From Pseudomonadota bacterium (GTDB lineage Bacteria; Pseudomonadota; Alphaproteobacteria; Rhizobiales; Methyloligellaceae): DNA of 6,073 nt. The stretch spans positions 1 through 6,073 of the forward strand of contig JADFHH010000113.1 in NCBI GenBank assembly GCA_022567275.1, in the 5' to 3' direction. The position numbers were made by a program, and so were the translations under genes. This document shows positions 1-6,073 of the stretch, one piece after another (within the stretch, counting starts at the first letter, position 1; each line of letters opens with the position of its first letter). The notes below the pieces were generated by a model. It saw only the letters and a program-made list of their open reading frames with translations, was not told the DNA's origin and made no database searches.

Positions 1-1386
1 GTCATCCGGTCCGCCCTCAAGCAGCCCGGCCACTTCGATACCGGCTTCACCCAGATCATGCGCCGCCAGCGCCGCGATGCCGGGATCGTCAGCGACCAGC
101 ACGACGGCGCGCGCATTGTCAGTGGCGGCAGGCCCGATGTTCGGCCTGATCGACCACACGGCTTGCTCAATGTGAGACTGGCGATAGGTCATGGCGGGCC
201 GTACATCGATGAGGCGAACGCAATCTTGTTTCATCAGCGCGGCCAGCTTATCGCTCGTTACGCGTTTGACTTCGGGCGAAATGGCGGCCTGGGCCGATGG
301 CAGCTTCATGCCTGCCAGAGCGGCTATACCGCCCTCAAGCATATAAGCCTCATGTCCGAGTTGACGCAGCCAGCTCGCAATCACGGGAGCGCGCACGCCC
401 TCGCTATCCAGCAAAACCAGCCGGGCGTGCCGCACGCCGACCCAGTGATCGGTCGCCTGGACAAGCTGTCCGCCGGGCGCATGTGCGCACCCGGCCAAGC
501 CATCGGCGGTAAATTCCTCAAGCGTGCGCACGTCGAATATGTAGGTGGTGCGCGCAACATCTCCGAGCCATTCAGCCAGTTGATCGGGCGTAATGAATGA
601 TGCGCCACGGGCTTGCGCTAAATTTCGTGCGCGTTCGCGCAATGCGCCAAGATCAGCATGTTTGATCTCTTGCCGGTAGCGCCGCGACGCCCCGCGCTCA
701 AGCTCAAGCCCGGCCAGAAACCACCCCTGCGTGCCATTCTCCAGGGCGGCGACCCGGTTTGGAACGCCAAGGTCGATCAATGTCTGCGCGCCGATGATGG
801 AGCGCGTCCGCCCGGCGCAGGTGACGATGATTTGCGTTTCCGGATCGGGGGCAAGCTCAGCGATACGCAAGGCCAGCTCGCCATTCGGGCAGCAGATGCC
901 GCCCGGCACATTCAGCTTCTCATACTCAGCAAAGGGGCGCCCGTCGACGAGGACGAAATTTTCCCCCGCGTCACGCATTGCCTGAAGCTCGTCCGCCGTG
1001 ACCTTGGGCGTATCGCAGACATGCTCGATCAACTCGCCGAATGTTTTGCCCGGCACATTGACGCCTGTATAGAGCGTATAGCCGGCCGCCTCCCACGCCG
1101 CGGCGCCGCCGCGCAATATATGAACGTTTTCGTATCGCGCGGCACCGGCGCGCGCGGCCGCGCGTTCCGCTACGCCGTCCGCGTCATCGTAGAGAACAAG
1201 CCGCACATGCGGGTTCGGAAGAAGCGCGGACAGGTGCAGCTCAAAGCGGCTGTATGGCAGCGGGACCGCGAAGAACAGATGGCGGTCGCTATATTGTCCG
1301 GACTCGCGCACATCCAGCAAGGCGATTTCCTTGTCATCGGAGAGCCACGCCTTCAGTGCGGGTGCGTCGATATATTCGCTCATCAT
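1..1386 (-). CDS. Four-module rhodanese-like sulfurtransferase (3' end missing)
   Basis: Frame read directly from the minus strand: 462 codons without a stop, running off the left edge, so the C-terminus is missing. Four rhodanese modules are visible, at about residues 3-108, 127-228, 265-360 and 377-462+. Each has the LLDVR/LVDGR/IFDVR/LIDVR strand, and the first three have the GG..AW or GG..AL closing motif. Only module 2 has a catalytic-loop cysteine, C190 in CAGRTRS; the same place reads YDDADG in module 1, LDSEG in module 3 and VADDPG in module 4. Rhodaneses carry sulfane sulfur as a cysteine persulfide and pass it to thiophilic acceptors; the physiological acceptor here is unknown. There is no signal peptide, so it is probably cytoplasmic. 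Start: tandem ATG ATG at 1386 and 1383, with AGGA (1395-1392) five bases before the first; either is possible. It lies 30 bases after the zinc-ribbon gene and is likely the last or a late gene of that operon. Family assignment is secure; the function of the inactive-looking modules is not known. Confidence 0.93.
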   Translation of the reverse strand, partial: MMSEYIDAPALKAWLSDDKEIALLDVRESGQYSDRHLFFAVPLPYSRFELHLSALLPNPHVRLVLYDDADGVAERAAARAGAARYENVHILRGGAAAWEAAGYTLYTGVNVPGKTFGELIEHVCDTPKVTADELQAMRDAGENFVLVDGRPFAEYEKLNVPGGICCPNGELALRIAELAPDPETQIIVTCAGRTRSIIGAQTLIDLGVPNRVAALENGTQGWFLAGLELERGASRRYRQEIKHADLGALRERARNLAQARGASFITPDQLAEWLGDVARTTYIFDVRTLEEFTADGLAGCAHAPGGQLVQATDHWVGVRHARLVLLDSEGVRAPVIASWLRQLGHEAYMLEGGIAALAGMKLPSAQAAISPEVKRVTSDKLAALMKQDCVRLIDVRPAMTYRQSHIEQAVWSIRPNIGPAATDNARAVVLVADDPGIAALAAHDLGEAGIEVAGLLEGGPDD

Positions 1387-1416
1387 CCTGTTCCTGCCGC
1401 CTGAGCCCGAGCCGGA

Positions 1417-1767
1417 CTATTTCTCAGCTTCGCCGTCCAAATGTCCGGCGTCCCATTTGGCAAGTTCCGTGCCGCATTTGCGGCAGATATTCCCCTTCAG
1501 GATACGCAGGTGATAGCCATAGAGCTGACCGCAATTCGGGCATTTGCGCCTGGCCTGCTGAACCCAGGCAACGGTCCCTGCCGCCGCGATGCCAACCATC
1601 AGCAGGGCCCGGAGTTGCGGCGTTGAAAAACCGAATAATTCGATCGCCACCAGAACCAACAGGCACATGCCCGCCAGACCGTTGGCGCGCATGACCCACC
1701 TGTGAAGTCTGTCATTCGAGGGGGAAACCGCGGGTACCGAACCCTTGCCGCGGCCTTTCCTGCTCAT
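1417..1767 (-). CDS. Small membrane protein with C-terminal zinc ribbon
   Basis: This 116-residue protein has no name I recognise. A basic N-terminus (RKGRGK) precedes two hydrophobic segments, about residues 29-47 and 53-70. A four-cysteine zinc ribbon follows: CPNCG (C76, C79) and CRKCG (C95, C98), 15 residues apart. By the positive-inside rule (basic N-terminus; QARRK right after helix 2) both ends should be cytoplasmic, making a membrane hairpin with the zinc ribbon inside the cell. The tail is acidic (DGEAEK). Its ATG overlaps the stop of the upstream C40 peptidase gene in an ATGA (1767-1764), so translation is probably coupled; the rhodanese gene begins 30 bases downstream. The four cysteines, the hydrophobic pattern and the coupling make a real gene likely. 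Whether the ribbon binds metal, a protein partner or nucleic acid cannot be told from the sequence, and no function is assigned. Confidence 0.85.
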   Translation of the reverse strand: MSRKGRGKGSVPAVSPSNDRLHRWVMRANGLAGMCLLVLVAIELFGFSTPQLRALLMVGIAAAGTVAWVQQARRKCPNCGQLYGYHLRILKGNICRKCGTELAKWDAGHLDGEAEK

Positions 1768-2618
1768 GGCGCGCCCGCCCCCCGGCGCACCGATGTTACC
1801 GGGCCTTCCGACGCCTCTATCCGCGAAACAGCCTCCGCCACCGGCTCAACCGCCACGGCCATGTGATGGGCATTGGCGTGCAGCAGCCGGTCGCCATCGA
1901 GCAGGATGCCCAGATGCCCGTTCCAGAAGATGAGATCGCCGCGCGCGTAGGCGCTCCGGTCATGGGGTTCGCCGAGCGCCGCCTCCTGCATATCCGCGTC
2001 GCGCGGACAGGCAACGCCGGCCGCCTGCAACGAGAGTTGCACGAGCGAGGAACAATCGAGCCCATTGCTGGTGCGCCCGCCCCACAGATAAGGCGTGCCG
2101 AGGAACCGCTCGGCGACAGCCACGAAGTCCCCGGCGGTGGCGCTCAGGGGTGAAAGATGCGAGGCGATGGCGAAGCGGCCATCGGTGAGCCGTACGAAGC
2201 GGCCCAACTCTTCGGCCACCGCCAGCCGGGCATTCATGCTGAGGTAATCGAGCGGTAGCGACTTGATATCGGGCGCGGGGTAGAGATGTGTGCAACGCGC
2301 GCTCACCCTGTGGGTCGGCGCGGTCAACTCCGCATCCAGGGCATCGCTCGGGATATAGCCGACATAGGAATCCTGTTCGGCCTGCGCCCAGGCCCAGCCC
2401 TCATTTTCAGCATAGACGGTGACGCGCTCGCCAAGCAGGACCTCAGACTCCAGGACTGCGTCGAAGCGCGGCGCCTTGCGCAGCGGCGCCGAGGCGGCAA
2501 CGACCTGACGTATCTCTCCTGCAGTATAATTCGGCACATCTACCTGCCCGCGCAAACACTCCGCCGCAAGATCATCGCGGTAGGCGTTGATGCGGGGGTC
2601 CGGAAGCTGCTCGTTCAT
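1764..2618 (-). CDS. C40 (NlpC/P60) peptidase with SH3-like domains
   Basis: A 284-residue cysteine peptidase. Two SH3b-like regions lie at about 40-97 (ending in a GYIPSDAL motif) and 102-158, followed by an NlpC/P60 domain from about 160 to 260. The catalytic triad is visible: C189 in LDCSSL, H235 in NGHLGI and H247 in LLHANAHH. The 12-residue spacing of the two histidines is usual for the family, as is the GTPYLWGG approach to the cysteine. Such enzymes cut gamma-D-Glu-diamino acid bonds of murein peptides. There is no signal peptide or membrane segment, which points to a cytoplasmic enzyme handling free muropeptides, as in the YkfC type, rather than a wall-remodelling hydrolase. The start codon shares one base with the aminopeptidase stop (TGATG, 2620-2616) and has no clear ribosome site of its own, suggesting coupled translation. 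The stop overlaps the next gene by four bases. Family is certain; substrate is inferred. Confidence 0.93.
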   Translation of the reverse strand: MNEQLPDPRINAYRDDLAAECLRGQVDVPNYTAGEIRQVVAASAPLRKAPRFDAVLESEVLLGERVTVYAENEGWAWAQAEQDSYVGYIPSDALDAELTAPTHRVSARCTHLYPAPDIKSLPLDYLSMNARLAVAEELGRFVRLTDGRFAIASHLSPLSATAGDFVAVAERFLGTPYLWGGRTSNGLDCSSLVQLSLQAAGVACPRDADMQEAALGEPHDRSAYARGDLIFWNGHLGILLDGDRLLHANAHHMAVAVEPVAEAVSRIEASEGPVTSVRRGAGAP

Positions 2619-4039
2619 CAGCCAAACATAGCATGAAACGTCTTGAACAAGGCGCGCGCGCCCTGCGGCTCGCCGCCCTTGGGACGCCCCGGTTTGGCGT
2701 GCGGCACCCAGCCGTAAATATCGAGATGGGCGTAACAGGCGGCCTGGCTCACGAACCGCTTCAGGAACAGCGCCGCGGTCACCGACCCGGCGAACCGCGT
2801 GCCGGAAATATGGCTTACATCGCCAACCTTGCCCTTGAGATCCGCGTCATAGGGTTGCCAGAAAGGCATCCGCCACAGCGGATCGTCGATCTTTGCCGCG
2901 CTGTCCAGAAGCGATTTCGCGAAACCGTCGTCAGTCACGTAGAGCGGCGGCAAATCGGCACCGAGCGCCACCCGCGCCGCGCCGGTGAGCGTCGCGATCG
3001 ACACCAAAATGCCGGGTTTTTCCTCATCCGCCAGCGCCAGCGCGTCGGCCAGCACCAGACGCCCCTCCGCGTCGGTATTGCCAATCTCGACGCTCATGCC
3101 GTTGCGGCTCGGCAATATGTCGCCGGGACGGTAGGCGTTGGCGGAAACATTGTTATCGGCCGCGGGGATCAATACACGCAAGCGCAGTTTCAGCCCGGCC
3201 GCCATGATCATCGACGCCAGCGCCAGCACCGTTGCCGCCCCGCCCATATCCTTTTTCATCAGCACCATGCCAGAGGTCGGCTTCAGGCTCAGCCCGCCGG
3301 TGTCATAGGTGATGCCCTTGCCGACCAGCGTCAGTTTTGGCGCACGCGCTGAACCCCAGGTGAAATCGATCAGCCGTGGCGCCCGGTCGCTCGCCCGGCC
3401 CACCGCGTGAATCAGCGGGAAATTCCGTTTCAGCAGCGCCCCGCCGGTGGTGACCTTTATCTTCGCGCCATGGGTCCGCGCCAGTTTGCGTGCGGCCTGC
3501 TCAAGCTCGGCCGGCCCCAGATCGTTGGCCGGCGTGTTGATGAGGTCGCGCCCGAGCGTCACCGCCCCGGCAATCGAGGCAAGCCGCCCCGCATCCACCC
3601 CCTTGGGCAAAATCAAACGGCGCAGATCCGCATTGTCCTTCGTCTTGTAGCGCGTAAAACGATAGGCCCCCATGGCCCAGGCCAGCGCCGATAACTCCGG
3701 GTCACGGGGCGCCTTTTGGAAGTGATAATTGCCTTTGGGGAGCGCTTTGGCAAGCGCGCCCGCCAGCATGGCCGCGCGCGCCGGGTCTTGTTCATTGCCA
3801 AGCCCCAGAACAGCGCCCGCGACGCCGCCCTGCTTACCGGGCAGCACAATGACGCTGCCGGCATCCGCCTCCCACCCGTTGGCCTCGACCCAGGCGCGCT
3901 GCGCTTGTGGCAGGCGTTTGAGATCGTTTTTCAGGCTGCTTGCGGACGCGGTCCATACGGGTTTGCTTTTGGTGCGCGACCCCGCGCCTCGAAAACAAGC
4001 GGGCAGGGCTTGTGACATTTGTCCGGGTTTTTTACTCAT
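2618..4039 (-). CDS. M17 leucyl aminopeptidase family protein
   Basis: A 473-residue cytosolic metallo-aminopeptidase that removes N-terminal residues from peptides. The M17 catalytic domain fills the C-terminal two thirds. It contains GKGITYDTGGLSLKP with K241, D246 and K253, then KKDMGGAA with D264, and NTDAEGRL with D323, E325 and R327. The spacing of these metal ligands and of the catalytic Lys and Arg matches what I recall for E. coli PepA, so the enzyme should be active with two divalent metals. The N-terminal domain is poorly conserved, as usual. Start: the frame stays open to an ATG at 4096, but the ATG at 4039 is preferred because GAGG lies four bases upstream (4047-4044) and the extra 19 residues (MCLRLCLAIQ...) look like noncoding translation; an ATG at 4018 is also possible. 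It is the first gene of the four-gene run and overlaps the C40 peptidase start by one base. The exact paralogue (PepA- or PepB-like) is not resolved. Confidence 0.95.
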   Translation of the reverse strand: MSKKPGQMSQALPACFRGAGSRTKSKPVWTASASSLKNDLKRLPQAQRAWVEANGWEADAGSVIVLPGKQGGVAGAVLGLGNEQDPARAAMLAGALAKALPKGNYHFQKAPRDPELSALAWAMGAYRFTRYKTKDNADLRRLILPKGVDAGRLASIAGAVTLGRDLINTPANDLGPAELEQAARKLARTHGAKIKVTTGGALLKRNFPLIHAVGRASDRAPRLIDFTWGSARAPKLTLVGKGITYDTGGLSLKPTSGMVLMKKDMGGAATVLALASMIMAAGLKLRLRVLIPAADNNVSANAYRPGDILPSRNGMSVEIGNTDAEGRLVLADALALADEEKPGILVSIATLTGAARVALGADLPPLYVTDDGFAKSLLDSAAKIDDPLWRMPFWQPYDADLKGKVGDVSHISGTRFAGSVTAALFLKRFVSQAACYAHLDIYGWVPHAKPGRPKGGEPQGARALFKTFHAMFG

Positions 4040-4043
4040 GGAT

Positions 4044-4047
4044 CCTC
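4044..4047 (-). promoter_or_regulatory. Ribosome binding site deciding the aminopeptidase start
   Basis: GAGG on the minus strand, four bases before the ATG at 4039. The spacing is a little short, but neither alternative in-frame ATG (4096 or 4018) has a comparable site, so this supports a 473-residue protein. Confidence 0.5.
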
Positions 4048-4067
4048 GCGCGCGATCATCGCCAGCC

Positions 4068-4096
4068 TGTATGGCAAGGCACAGGCGCAAACACAA
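4068..4096 (-). promoter_or_regulatory. Weak candidate promoter for the aminopeptidase operon
   Basis: On the minus strand TTGTGT (4096-4091) and CATACA (4073-4068) are 17 bases apart, each matching three of six consensus bases. A start near 4061 would leave a short leader that still includes the GAGG ribosome site before the ATG at 4039. The match is poor; read-through from tam is an equally good explanation for how this operon is transcribed. Confidence 0.22.
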
Positions 4097-4116
4097 TGGG
4101 AAGGGGGAAATCCGCT

Positions 4117-4881
4117 CTACCGTTCCGCGAGAACAAACAAACGGCGGAAGGGAAACAGCGTTTTGCCGTTTTCGCGTTTGGGATAGGCTTCGAGAATGCG
4201 GGCGCGATAATCGTTCTCGAACGCGCTGCGTTCAGGCTCCTCCAGCGCATCGAGGTAGCGTTTGAGTTGTGAGCCTTTGACGAATTCCGCGACCGGATTT
4301 TCGCCCTCGAGGATCTGGCAATATTCCGTTTCCCAGATCGCCAGACTCGATGTGAGCGGCGCCAGAATGTCATAATAGACTTTTGGCGCGTGCGTCGGCG
4401 CGGGCCGCAGCAATGGTTTTAGCTTGTCGCGCCAGGGGCCGGCGTGCACCGCCTCGGCGATGCAAATATGCGAGGGCGCCGCCCAGTTGCGCGGCATTTG
4501 CACGGCCAAGAATCCGCCCGGCGCGATGTGGCCCAAAAGCCTGGGGAACAGTGCGGCGTGATCGTCCAGCCAGTGCAGCGCCGCATTGGAATAAATCACA
4601 TCGACGGGAGCGCCGGGCCGCCAGTCATTCACATCCGCCTCGACCCATTCAATGTCTGGGTCCTCGGCGCGGGCGCGCGCCAGCATGTCCGGCGAGCCAT
4701 CGACGCCGGTGAATGCAGCCTCCGGCCAGCGCTGTTTCAACGCTTTTGTCACATTGCCCGCGCCGCAGCCCAGATCGATCACCGTGCCGGGTGCGGCAAG
4801 CGGAATGCGGCTCAGCAGATCGAGCGCGGGGATAAGACGTTCACCGGCGAAGGCGAGATATTGTGCCGGGTCCCATGCCAT
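4117..4881 (-). CDS. tam: Trans-aconitate 2-methyltransferase
   Basis: A 254-residue class I SAM-dependent methyltransferase, the usual length for Tam, and collinear with the E. coli enzyme as I remember it along its whole length. It transfers a methyl group from S-adenosylmethionine to trans-aconitate, a spontaneous isomer of cis-aconitate that inhibits aconitase; it acts in the cytosol. Visible motifs are the N-terminal WDPAQYLAF with an ER a few residues later, motif I VIDLGCGAGN at 34-43, the acidic residue D61 after strand 2 (GVD), EADVNDW at 81-87, SNAALHW at 98-104, AVQMPRNW at 126-133, YYDIL at 169-173 and the C-terminal ENGK...FRRLFVLAER. The start at 4881 gives the expected MAWDP N-terminus; the only ribosome-site candidate, AGGA, is 12 bases away, so initiation looks weak. 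It is divergent from hemH and 77 bases upstream of the aminopeptidase gene, so it may or may not be cotranscribed with that cluster. Confidence 0.93.
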   Translation of the reverse strand: MAWDPAQYLAFAGERLIPALDLLSRIPLAAPGTVIDLGCGAGNVTKALKQRWPEAAFTGVDGSPDMLARARAEDPDIEWVEADVNDWRPGAPVDVIYSNAALHWLDDHAALFPRLLGHIAPGGFLAVQMPRNWAAPSHICIAEAVHAGPWRDKLKPLLRPAPTHAPKVYYDILAPLTSSLAIWETEYCQILEGENPVAEFVKGSQLKRYLDALEEPERSAFENDYRARILEAYPKRENGKTLFPFRRLFVLAER

Positions 4882-4909
4882 GGGTGGCTTCTATCCTGGG
4901 CGCGGCAGG

Positions 4910-4937
4910 CTTGCAACTCTACCCGCTTGCTCTATCA
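4910..4937 (+). promoter_or_regulatory. Candidate hemH promoter
   Basis: CTTGCA (4910-4915) and CTATCA (4932-4937), 16 bases apart, resemble the alphaproteobacterial housekeeping pattern CTTGAC / CTATAT with 17. Transcription would start near 4945, leaving a leader of about 33 bases that contains the GGGAG ribosome site. This is the best match I see in the 96-base divergent tam-hemH region, but it is a visual match only, and no Irr/ICE-box, Fur or RirA site was recognised. Confidence 0.4.
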
Positions 4938-4963
4938 AGAGGGAGAAACCGGACGGACCTCGC

Positions 4964-4968
4964 GGGAG
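4964..4968 (+). promoter_or_regulatory. hemH: Ribosome binding site deciding the hemH start
   Basis: GGGAG nine bases before the ATG at 4978. It supports this ATG over any earlier position in the long open frame, together with the conserved ferrochelatase N-terminus that begins a few residues later. Confidence 0.65.
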
Positions 4969-4977
4969 CGCCTGGCA

Positions 4978-5982
4978 ATGAAAAAAACACGACGCGCGGG
5001 CAAGGTGGGCGTGCTGCTCATCAATCTGGGCACGCCGGACGGCACGGACTATTGGTCCATGCGGGCTTATCTGAAGGAATTCCTCTCCGACCGCCGGGTG
5101 ATCGAGACCAACCGGTTCGCCTGGTGGTTCATTCTCAACGGGCCGATCCTGCTGCTGCGCCCGTTTTCCTCGGGCGCGGCCTACCGCTCGATCTGGAATA
5201 AACAATGCGATGAATCCCCCTTGCGCACCATCACCCGGGCCCAGGCGGAAAAGCTCAGCGATGCCTTCAAGGGGAATAAAAAAATCGCCGTCGATTGGGC
5301 CATGCGCTATGGCGCCCCGTCGCTGAAGAGCCGCATCGAGGCGCTTGCGGCACAGGGGTGCGAGCGCATCTTATTGTTCGCGCTCTATCCGCAATACGCC
5401 GCCGCCACCACCGCCACCGCCTATGACAAGGCGTTCGAGGCGCTTGGGGCTATGCGCCGGCAGCCGGCCATCCGCACCGTGCCGCCCTATCATGACGACC
5501 CGGTCTATATCGCCGCGCTGGCGGCATCGCTGAAACGCGAGGTTTCGAAACTCGAATGGAAGCCCGAAGTCATCCTCGCCTCGTTTCACGGCCTGCCGGT
5601 CGAATATACCGACAAGGGCGACCCCTATCGCGACCATTGCGCCGGGACCGCGCGGGCGCTGCGCGAAAAACTCGGCTGGAGCGAGGATTTTTTGCGCCTG
5701 ACCTTTCAATCGCGCTTCGGCAGGGCGGAGTGGCTCCAGCCCTATACGGACAAGGCGGTGGAAGCGCTCGCCCGGCAGGGGGTGAAGAACCTGGTGATTG
5801 TGACGCCGGGCTTCGTCGCCGACTGCGTCGAGACGCTGGAGGAAATCGCGCTGGAGAATGGCGATATTTTTCGCGGAGCGGGCGGGGAAAATTTCGCCGC
5901 GATTCCCTGTTTGAACGATTCAGCGGAAGGGATGAAGGTCATTCAGGCAGTCGTTGAGAGAGAGCTTAAGGGGTGGGTTTAA
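4978..5982 (+). CDS. hemH: Ferrochelatase (protoporphyrin/coproporphyrin ferrochelatase)
   Basis: A complete 334-residue ferrochelatase, normal length. It inserts Fe(II) into the porphyrin ring at the end of heme synthesis, at the cytoplasmic face of the inner membrane. Near the N-terminus is VGVLLINLGTPDGTDYWSMR with YLKEFLSDRRVI soon after; next come FALYPQYAAATTATAYD in the middle, and the family signature around SFHGLPVEYTDKGDPY with catalytic H204. The second half of the active site is PGFVADCVETLEEI with E285. The hydrophobic WWFILNGPILLL patch fits the membrane-contacting lip. Five cysteines are present but no C-terminal cysteine-rich extension, so a [2Fe-2S] form like that of some alphaproteobacteria is not evident. 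Start: the frame is open far upstream, but that part is antisense to tam. The ATG at 4978 gives the family N-terminus and has GGGAG (4964-4968) nine bases before it. Alphaproteobacterial origin makes the protoporphyrin-dependent route more likely than the coproporphyrin one (inference). Confidence 0.97.
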   Translation: MKKTRRAGKVGVLLINLGTPDGTDYWSMRAYLKEFLSDRRVIETNRFAWWFILNGPILLLRPFSSGAAYRSIWNKQCDESPLRTITRAQAEKLSDAFKGNKKIAVDWAMRYGAPSLKSRIEALAAQGCERILLFALYPQYAAATTATAYDKAFEALGAMRRQPAIRTVPPYHDDPVYIAALAASLKREVSKLEWKPEVILASFHGLPVEYTDKGDPYRDHCAGTARALREKLGWSEDFLRLTFQSRFGRAEWLQPYTDKAVEALARQGVKNLVIVTPGFVADCVETLEEIALENGDIFRGAGGENFAAIPCLNDSAEGMKVIQAVVERELKGWV

Positions 5983-5993
5983 CAATACATGAC

Positions 5994-6073
5994 ATGGCTG
6001 CCATTTCCATGACCGCCACCAAACCAATCCTCATCTCTATCGACGCCACAGTCACTTTCAACGTGCCTCCCAC
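5994..6073 (+). CDS. Possible start of a new gene, cut by the right edge
   Basis: An open frame of 26 codons begins 11 bases after the hemH stop and runs off the window. It reads MAAISMTATKPILISIDATV and continues TFNVPP. Eighteen of the 26 third positions are G or C, as expected for a coding frame in this genome, and the hydrophobic-alternating ILISIDATVTFNVP looks like a beta strand at a protein N-terminus. A faint resemblance to the opening strand of alphaproteobacterial transglutaminase-like proteins is only a guess. The start could be 5994 or the in-frame ATG at 6009; neither has a good ribosome site. The opposite strand also has an open frame here that ends in TAA just before hemH's end, so a minus-strand gene tail remains an alternative. 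Confidence 0.35.
   Translation, partial: MAAISMTATKPILISIDATVTFNVPP

Noticed and set aside
58..1404. Two long plus-strand open frames (58-600 and 658-1404)
   Set aside because: They are codon-aligned antisense to the rhodanese gene, whose minus-strand product has clear repeated family motifs; their own products show no recognisable domain and are the usual shadow in GC-rich DNA.
2633..3352. Plus-strand open frame of 239 codons
   Set aside because: Antisense to the M17 catalytic domain, which carries every expected metal ligand; the plus-strand product is rich in Arg, His and Gln with no domain pattern.
4065..4086. Inverted repeat GCCTGT...ACAGGC considered as a tam terminator
   Set aside because: The stem is only six base pairs with a ten-base loop and there is no T run after it on the minus strand, so it is not a convincing intrinsic terminator.
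4040..4096. Upstream ATG at 4096 for the aminopeptidase
   Set aside because: The extra 19 residues do not look like an M17 N-terminus and there is no nearby ribosome site, while the ATG at 4039 has GAGG just upstream.
4444..4977. A 178-residue N-terminal extension of hemH in the same frame
   Set aside because: It lies almost wholly antisense to tam, has no ferrochelatase similarity, and the ATG at 4978 has a ribosome site and gives the family's normal N-terminus and length.
5994..6004. Small hairpin ATGG-CTG-CCAT after hemH considered as a terminator
   Set aside because: A four-base-pair stem without a following T run is too weak, and it overlaps a possible start of the next gene.
1..6073. 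Mobile elements, CRISPR arrays, tRNAs, riboswitches, toxin-antitoxin or defence genes
   Set aside because: No direct-repeat arrays, transposase motifs, cloverleaf-like segments or such protein families were seen; nearly the whole window is explained by six housekeeping-type genes.

Overview
The window looks like a piece of ordinary chromosome from a GC-rich alphaproteobacterium. The main reason is the style of the proteins: a ferrochelatase opening with a NLGTPDGTDYWSMR segment, a four-module rhodanese with a CAGRTRS loop, and a peptidase pair typical of Rhizobiales, Rhodospirillales and relatives. The exact order cannot be fixed from the sequence. No mobile element, CRISPR array, tRNA or rRNA is visible, and coding density is about 95 percent.

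Layout, left to right. Positions 1-4039 hold four tightly packed minus-strand genes. Read in the direction of transcription they are an M17 leucyl aminopeptidase (4039-2618), a C40 NlpC/P60 peptidase with SH3-like domains (2618-1764), a small two-helix membrane protein with a zinc ribbon (1767-1417), and a four-module rhodanese sulfurtransferase (1386 running off the left edge). The first three overlap by 1 and 4 bases and the last follows after 30 bases, so they are very probably one operon. Upstream of them on the same strand, after 77 bases, lies tam, trans-aconitate 2-methyltransferase (4881-4117). A 96-base divergent intergenic region (4882-4977) separates tam from plus-strand hemH, ferrochelatase (4978-5982). 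A possible new plus-strand gene begins at about 5994 and is cut by the right edge.

How they work together. hemH is the last step of protoheme synthesis and tam removes an inhibitory TCA-cycle by-product; they share only the divergent promoter region. The two peptidases fit a cytoplasmic peptide-recycling module: the C40 enzyme has no signal peptide and resembles the murein-peptide-processing type, and the M17 enzyme trims N-terminal residues. The zinc-ribbon protein and the rhodanese are linked to them by position only.

I found no convincing undescribed system. The most interesting points are the rhodanese with four modules and apparently one catalytic cysteine, and the uncharacterised zinc-ribbon membrane protein translationally coupled to the peptidase gene.
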